NCBI RefSeq assembly: GCF_004364245.1
Contig: NZ_SOAV01000014.1
Span: 1-64,000 of the forward strand
Length of the DNA stretch: 64,000 bases
Origin: Streptomyces sp. BK208
Lineage (GTDB): Bacteria > Actinomycetota > Actinomycetes > Streptomycetales > Streptomycetaceae
Direction: 5' to 3'
Shown here: positions 59,580 through 64,000 of the stretch, in pieces
Layout: every line of letters begins with the position of its first letter
Position numbering within the stretch: the first letter of the stretch is position 1
Position numbers and translations under genes: made by a program
Notes under the pieces: model-generated
Database searches by the model: none
Told to the model about the DNA's origin: nothing
The model's input: only the letters and a program-made list of their open reading frames with translations

Positions 59580-61656
59580 CGGATTCCTTCGTGAGCCGGG
59601 CGAAGTCGGTGATCACCGGGACGAGTTCCCCGGCGAGCCACAGGGGCTGCTGGTCGCGGTGGTGGGGCGCGCCGGGGACGCCCGAGGCTCCGTGCGGCAC
59701 CACCCAGCGGCTGTCGGCGCGGTCGGCCAGGTCCCAGACGTACCGGGCGGCGGGGCCGCGCGCGGCGCGGTCGGTGAGGCCGGGCACCGGGGAGGTGCAC
59801 AGCACGCAGTCGTGGTCGCCGGAGAGGCCGGGTTCGTCCGCCGGGGCGGCGGCGTCCGGCAGCGCCCGCCAGGGGGCCAGGCGATGGGTGTCGCCCCAGG
59901 TGCCCGCGGGCGGGTCCGCCGCGACCTCCTCCAGCGCCGCGCGCACGGCCGCGGTGCGGTCGATGCCGTACAGGTCGTCCGCGCGCAGGAGGTGTTCCAG
60001 GGCGTACGCGACGCGCGGCACCAGGGCGAGCCACGGCTGCAGCACCTCGGGGTACGCGGGCGGCACGGAGGCGGCCGCCAGGACCGGGTGGGCCGCGAGG
60101 GCGCGGACCACCGCCGTGCGCACGGCCGCGTAGGCGGCCGCCCCGGTGCTGCCGGCGTCCATGCGGCGGTCCCAGGCGACGAGGCGGTCGCGGAGGGCCG
60201 CGGCCGCGGGGGTGAGGCCGGTCAGGGCGGCGAGGTGGTCCAGGAGCGATGCCGCCGAGCCCAGCAGGGTGTCCGTGTGGATCGCGGGCAGGTCGGCCGC
60301 GGACCAGCGCTCCCTGGTCGCGAGCAGGGCCGCGATGCGGTCGGCGCGGTGCGGCGGCGCGAACTCGACGCCGAGCGGGGCGGCCGGGCCGCGCTGGTTG
60401 GCCATCACGGCGACGCCGTCGGTGAGCCCCGCGCGGGGCGGGGTGTGCCAGCCGGTCCACTCGTGGCCGGGTTCCCAGGCCGGTACGGGGCACCGTCGGT
60501 CGGCGTCCGGCCGTACCGGCACGCGGCCCGCGACCCGGTGCAGCAGGCCGCCCTCGGTGTCGGCGGCCTGCACCACGTTGACCGGCTCGGCCCACGCGTC
60601 CAGGGCGCGGTCCACGTCGGCGACGTCGCGGGCCCGCAGCAGCGGCAGCAGGGCGCCGAAGCCGAGTTCGGCGGTGACCCGGGGCGGGTAGCGCAGGCTG
60701 AGGGCGCCCGGGGTGCCGTCGTCGAGGCCCTCGGGGCCACCGGCGATCACCGGGCCGCGGGCGGTCTCGATGATCTCGACCTCGACGCTCTCCTCCCCGG
60801 CGACGTCGACGCGTTCCGTGTGCCGGACGGCGCGGTGCCAGGCGCCGTCCGGGCCGAGTGCCTCGACTCCGGCGCCGGTGCGGCGCAGGCGCTCCCGGTA
60901 CAGGTCCTGGTAGTCGGCCATGGCGTTGGTGATGGCCCAGGCGACCGTGCCGGTGTGGCCGAAGTGGGCGATGCCGGGGACGCCGGGCACGGCGAGGCCG
61001 ACGACGTCGAACTCCGGGCAGGACAGGTGGATCTGCTGGTAGACGCCCGGGTCCTCGATCCAGCGGTGTGGGTCGCCCGCGATGAGCGCGTGCCCGGTGG
61101 TGGTCCGTCCGCCGCTCACCAGCCAGCCGTTGCTGCCCGCGGTGCCGGGGCCGTCGGCGGCGAACAGGGGGACGGCCGCCGGGCCGAGGTGCGCGGTGAT
61201 GTGCTCGCGCCAGAGCTTGGCGGGGAAGCCGGCGAAGAGGATGTGCGTGGCGAGCCACACGCCGAGCGGGGTCCAGGGTTCCCAGCGGCCGGGGGCGAGT
61301 CCGGTGCGGGCGAACTCCGGCGCGGGCCGGCCTCCCGGGTGTTCGGCGAGCCCTTCGTTCACGCCGTCGACGTACGCCCGCACCCAGGCGGCCGTCTCCG
61401 GGTCCTTCCGCTCCAGGGCGGTGAAGCAGCGGCGGGCGGTGTCCGCGAGCCGGGCGCGGCGGGCGAGCCGGTCCCAGGACAGGGCCTCGGGTCCCAGGAA
61501 GGACGCGGAGGTGCCCTGGGCGCGGCGCCGCTCGACCTCCAGTTGCCAGGCGCGGTCCCGGGCGGTCACCCGGCCCTGGGCGCGGGCGAGTTCGGCCGCG
61601 CCGTCCGCGCGCAGGTGCGGTATTCCCCAGGCGTCGCGGTACGTCTCGGCGCTCAC
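59572..61656 (-). CDS. Penicillin acylase-family Ntn hydrolase
   Basis: A 694-residue amidase of the penicillin/cephalosporin acylase family. The self-processing nucleophile is Ser175 in GTAGSNGWLVSG, which would become the beta-chain N-terminus after removal of the spacer. GDPHRWIEDPGVYQQIHL and FGHTGTVAWAITNAMADYQD are family beta-chain segments, and VMANQRG is a late conserved run. Unusually, no signal peptide precedes MSAETYRDAWGIPHL, so it should act in the cytoplasm. GAGG lies seven bases before the GTG. First gene of an iron-box operon; a siderophore-precursor deacylase, by analogy with PvdQ, is an inference. Confidence 0.9.
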   Translation of the reverse strand: MSAETYRDAWGIPHLRADGAAELARAQGRVTARDRAWQLEVERRRAQGTSASFLGPEALSWDRLARRARLADTARRCFTALERKDPETAAWVRAYVDGVNEGLAEHPGGRPAPEFARTGLAPGRWEPWTPLGVWLATHILFAGFPAKLWREHITAHLGPAAVPLFAADGPGTAGSNGWLVSGGRTTTGHALIAGDPHRWIEDPGVYQQIHLSCPEFDVVGLAVPGVPGIAHFGHTGTVAWAITNAMADYQDLYRERLRRTGAGVEALGPDGAWHRAVRHTERVDVAGEESVEVEIIETARGPVIAGGPEGLDDGTPGALSLRYPPRVTAELGFGALLPLLRARDVADVDRALDAWAEPVNVVQAADTEGGLLHRVAGRVPVRPDADRRCPVPAWEPGHEWTGWHTPPRAGLTDGVAVMANQRGPAAPLGVEFAPPHRADRIAALLATRERWSAADLPAIHTDTLLGSAASLLDHLAALTGLTPAAAALRDRLVAWDRRMDAGSTGAAAYAAVRTAVVRALAAHPVLAAASVPPAYPEVLQPWLALVPRVAYALEHLLRADDLYGIDRTAAVRAALEEVAADPPAGTWGDTHRLAPWRALPDAAAPADEPGLSGDHDCVLCTSPVPGLTDRAARGPAARYVWDLADRADSRWVVPHGASGVPGAPHHRDQQPLWLAGELVPVITDFARLTKESDD

Positions 61657-61676
61657 CCCTGTGCCTCTACTTTCCT

Positions 61677-61695
61677 TTAGGTTAGGCTCACCTAA
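61677..61695. promoter_or_regulatory. Iron box (DmdR/IdeR-type operator)
   Basis: TTAGGTTAGGCTCACCTAA matches the 19-bp actinobacterial iron-box consensus TTAGGTTAGGCTAACCTAA at 18 of 19 positions. It lies 20 bases upstream of the acylase start and 42 upstream of the siderophore-interacting protein start. One Fe2+-bound repressor site can therefore shut both divergent units. Confidence 0.93.
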
Positions 61696-61737
61696 GTTTT
61701 TGTCGTGGCCGAATAGTACGTGAAGGGTGAAGGAACC

Positions 61738-62463
61738 ATGGGGCAGGGGCGGGGCTGGGAGGGCGCGGTCCTCAAACTGATGCGCGCGAAGGACTTCGCG
61801 TTCACCGTGACGGACACCGAGGACGTGACCCCGCACTACCGGCGGCTGCGGCTGACCGACGGCGGCATGCTGGCGGCGACCGGGGTGCACCCCACGATGT
61901 GGGTGCGGCTGTGGTTCGACAACGCGGGCAGGCCGCACCAGCGCGGGTACACGCTGGTCGACCCGGACCCGGTGGCCGGCACCTTCGCCCTGGAGTTCGC
62001 CCTGCACGAGGGGTGCGCGAGCGACTGGGCGCGGGCGGCGAAGCCGGGGGACACGATCGAGGCGACCGTCCAGGGCAGCGGCTTCGAAGAGCCGCGGCCC
62101 CTCCCGTCGCGGGTCTTCGCGGTCGCCGACCCGGCCTCCCTGCCCGCCCTCAACTCCCTCCTGGACGCGCTGGGCCCCGTGCCCGCGACCGTCTGGTTCG
62201 AGGGCGACCCCGCCGACGGCCTGCCCTTGCGCACCGTCCCCGGGCGGCACGAGGTCCGCGCGGTGCCCCGCCGGGACGCCGGGGCGCGGCTGGTGGCGCG
62301 GGTGAAGGAGGAGCTGCCCGAGCTGCTGCGGGCCGCCTCCGAGCCGTACGTCTGGATCGCCTGCGACACGGCGACCACGCGGACGCTGGCCGCGTACGCC
62401 CGCAAGGAGCTGGGCGTACCGAAGCAGCGGGTGAACGCGCTGGGGTACTGGCGCGCGACCTGA
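61738..62463 (+). CDS. Siderophore-interacting protein (ferric-siderophore reductase)
   Basis: A 241-residue flavin-dependent ferric reductase of the SIP family, which releases iron from siderophores in the cytoplasm. The FAD-binding RGYTLVD lies at residues 69-75, preceded by THYRR-like PHYRRLRL. A second nucleotide-binding half includes FAVADPASLPALNSLL and VWIACDTATTRTLAAY, and ends in GYWRAT, typical for the family. AAGGA lies six bases before the ATG at 61738; a GTG 18 bases earlier is less likely. It is divergent from the acylase operon across the iron box. Confidence 0.95.
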   Translation: MGQGRGWEGAVLKLMRAKDFAFTVTDTEDVTPHYRRLRLTDGGMLAATGVHPTMWVRLWFDNAGRPHQRGYTLVDPDPVAGTFALEFALHEGCASDWARAAKPGDTIEATVQGSGFEEPRPLPSRVFAVADPASLPALNSLLDALGPVPATVWFEGDPADGLPLRTVPGRHEVRAVPRRDAGARLVARVKEELPELLRAASEPYVWIACDTATTRTLAAYARKELGVPKQRVNALGYWRAT

Positions 62464-62488
62464 GCCCCGACACGCGATCATCGTGACC

Positions 62489-63091
62489 ATGGACGTCACA
62501 CTTCACCTCGCCCAGGACCCCGAGGCCGACGAACTCCTCGGGCGCAGTCCGCTCGCCGCGCTGGTCGGCATGCTGCTCGACCAGCAAGTGCCCATGGAGT
62601 GGGCGTTCAAGGGCCCGTCGACCATCGCCCGGCGGATGGGCGCGGAGGACCTGGACGCGCACGACATCGCGGCCCACGACCCCGAGGCGTTCGCCGCGCT
62701 GCTCTCCGAGAAGCCGGCCGTGCACCGCTATCCCGGTTCGATGGCGGGGCGGGTGCAGCAGCTGTGCCGGTACCTGGTCGAGACGTACGACGGTGACGCC
62801 GAGGGCGTGTGGCGCGGGGTGTCCACCGGCAAGGAGCTGCTGAAGCGGCTCCAGGAACTGCCGGGCTTCGGCAAGCAGAAGGCCCAGATCTTCCTCGCGC
62901 TGCTCGGCAAGCAGTTCGGCGTCCGCCCCGAGGGGTGGCGCGAGGCCGCGGGGGTGTACGGGGAGCCCGACTCCTTCCGGTCGGTCGCGGACATCCGGGG
63001 GCCGGAGTCGCTGACCAAGGTGCGGGCGCACAAGCAGGAGATGAAGGCGGCGGCCAAGGCGGCCAAGGCCGCGAAGACCTCCGGCACCTAG
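62489..63091 (+). CDS. HhH-GPD DNA-glycosylase-like protein
   Basis: A 200-residue protein of the HhH-GPD superfamily. DPEADELLGRSPLAALVGMLLDQQVPMEWAF at the start and the helix-hairpin-helix LQELPGFGKQKAQIFLALL near residue 130 are conserved. The catalytic Asp expected after the hairpin is not obvious, and there is no iron-sulfur Cys set. It may be a lesion-recognition protein or a non-catalytic relative. A Lys/Ala tail ends it. The start is either the ATG at 62489 or the GTG six bases earlier. It lies 25 bases after the siderophore-interacting protein gene and may share its iron-regulated transcript. Confidence 0.83.
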   Translation: MDVTLHLAQDPEADELLGRSPLAALVGMLLDQQVPMEWAFKGPSTIARRMGAEDLDAHDIAAHDPEAFAALLSEKPAVHRYPGSMAGRVQQLCRYLVETYDGDAEGVWRGVSTGKELLKRLQELPGFGKQKAQIFLALLGKQFGVRPEGWREAAGVYGEPDSFRSVADIRGPESLTKVRAHKQEMKAAAKAAKAAKTSGT

Positions 63092-63153
63092 GACGTCAGC
63101 CCCGTGGACCCGCTCCGGTGGCGCGGGCGCCGGCGCCGCTCGCAGCATGGGGC

Positions 63154-63837
63154 ATGACCGAACCACCGAGCCCCTCCCCCGGCGGGACGCCGTACGACGA
63201 TCGCGGGGTGCACTCCCGGCACGGGACCCGCGGTCCGGGCGCCGGACGGCAGGAGCACGAGCCCGAGCCCGCCTTCGAGGGCCCCCTGCACGCGCTGTCC
63301 CGCGTCGCCTGGCAGACGGTGCTGTTCACCGGTGCCGCCTCGCTGGTCCTGGGCGTGCTGGTCCTGGTCTGGCCGCAGGCCTCGCTGCGCGCGGCCGGCG
63401 TGCTCTTCGGCCTCTACCTCGTCATCAGCGGCGTTCTGCAACTGGCCGCCGCCTTCGGCACGCACCGCAGGACCTCGCTGCGGGTGCTGGCCTTCATCAG
63501 CGGCGCCGTGTCGATCCTGCTGGGCCTGTTCTGCTTCCGCGGCCTCCTGCAGTCGGTGCTGCTGCTCGCGCTGTGGATCGGCATCGGCTGGCTGTTCCGC
63601 GGCGTCACGCAGATCGTGGCCGCCGCGCACGATCCGGCGATGCCGGCGCGCGGCTGGCACGTCGTCCTCGGCGTCGTCACCGTCGCCGCCGGCATCGTCC
63701 TGATCGACTCGCCGGTCGAGTCGGCCACCGTCCTCATGCTGGTCGGCGGCTGGTGGCTGATCGTCGTCGGCGTCGTCGAGATCGTCACCGCCGTACGGCT
63801 GCGCGGGCTCGCCGGCCGGACGCCCCGCGGCCTGTGA
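63154..63837 (+). CDS. HdeD-like (DUF308) membrane protein
   Basis: A 227-residue membrane protein with a charged, Pro/Gly-rich 45-residue N-terminus and six closely spaced hydrophobic helices in three pairs, typical of DUF308/HdeD proteins. LFGLYLVISGVLQLAAAF and LALWIGIGWLFRGVTQIV are two of the repeat halves. Acid-stress protection is known for E. coli HdeD; the role here is unknown. The ATG at 63154 opens MTEPPSPSPGG. It begins 62 bases after the glycosylase-like gene on the same strand. Confidence 0.87.
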   Translation: MTEPPSPSPGGTPYDDRGVHSRHGTRGPGAGRQEHEPEPAFEGPLHALSRVAWQTVLFTGAASLVLGVLVLVWPQASLRAAGVLFGLYLVISGVLQLAAAFGTHRRTSLRVLAFISGAVSILLGLFCFRGLLQSVLLLALWIGIGWLFRGVTQIVAAAHDPAMPARGWHVVLGVVTVAAGIVLIDSPVESATVLMLVGGWWLIVVGVVEIVTAVRLRGLAGRTPRGL

Positions 63838-63927
63838 CCGGCGCCCGCCCACCGCTCCGTACGCCGAGCGGGCGGTTCTCGTCCCCGGTGCGGTGGCCGG
63901 TGCACGCCGGGCGGGGACACGACTGAG

Positions 63928-64000
63928 GTGAGACCGGCACCGCACGCCGTCACCGCCGTCCGCGCCCGGGGCGCGTGTCTGCGGGCCCTGGTGCTGCTGC
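63928..64000 (+). CDS. Possible start of a truncated gene at the window edge
   Basis: From a GTG at 63928 a frame is open to the window end, 24 codons, reading VRPAPHAVTAVRARGACLRALVLL: basic residues leading into a hydrophobic stretch. That fits a signal peptide or first membrane helix. Too little is present to identify it, and the ribosome site is weak. Confidence 0.3.
   Translation, partial: MRPAPHAVTAVRARGACLRALVLL

Overview
The window is high-GC DNA from a Streptomyces chromosome core, closely resembling the Streptomyces coelicolor region around SCO4056-SCO4115 read in reverse. The evidence is a BldC of exactly 68 residues, valine dehydrogenase, a second Lsr2-type protein, a DUF3073 protein, a sporulation-associated regulator, frequent GTG starts and G/C in third codon positions. 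No phage, plasmid, insertion sequence or CRISPR array was seen. Locus identities come from remembered protein sequences, not from a search.

Layout, left to right. 0.2-9.5 kb: an orphan asparagine-synthetase-like protein with 34-35 bp tandem repeats on both sides, a sporulation-associated regulator, L-2-hydroxyglutarate oxidase, TrmB, a PrsW-type membrane protease and an aldo/keto reductase. 9.5-16.8 kb: an M23 peptidase behind a c-di-AMP (ydaO-type) riboswitch, a SpoIIE-type phosphatase, initiator tRNA, a RibD-like protein with inverted domain order, a MerR regulator with its own operator, tRNA-Lys and an amino-acid permease. 16.8-26.6 kb: a DEAD-box helicase with a long RGG/RDDRGD tail, a lipoprotein, a zincin, a metallophosphoesterase, a tRNA Glu-Asp-Phe cluster, HrpA and a second identical tRNA-Asp. 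26.8-31 kb: a small DUF6274-like protein, bldC with a clear terminator, an unknown protein, vdh and the DUF3073 gene.

31-52 kb is rich in purine synthesis genes: purM and purF together, purS-purQ-purL as a translationally coupled unit, purC, and purD. Between them lie a META-domain lipoprotein, a mycothiol-dependent-isomerase-like protein, a second M23 protein, an ArsR-type regulator, a Uma2 protein, an Lsr2 paralogue, three tRNA-Gly genes and a coupled ABC transporter plus two-component system. dnaX, the SRP RNA gene and tRNA-Ser follow at 52-55 kb.

55-64 kb is more accessory-like: a MIP channel behind a terminator-like leader hairpin, a CopC-CopD fusion preceded by ten 24-bp tandem repeats, and a divergent pair of units sharing a near-perfect iron box at 61677-61695. 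Leftward of the box is a coupled operon of an Ntn-hydrolase acylase, a siderophore-type acyltransferase and a DUF985 cupin. Rightward is a siderophore-interacting ferric reductase. This looks like an iron-regulated siderophore modification and iron-release module and is the best candidate here for an undescribed system. The window ends in an HhH-GPD glycosylase-like protein, an HdeD-like membrane protein and possibly the first codons of another gene.
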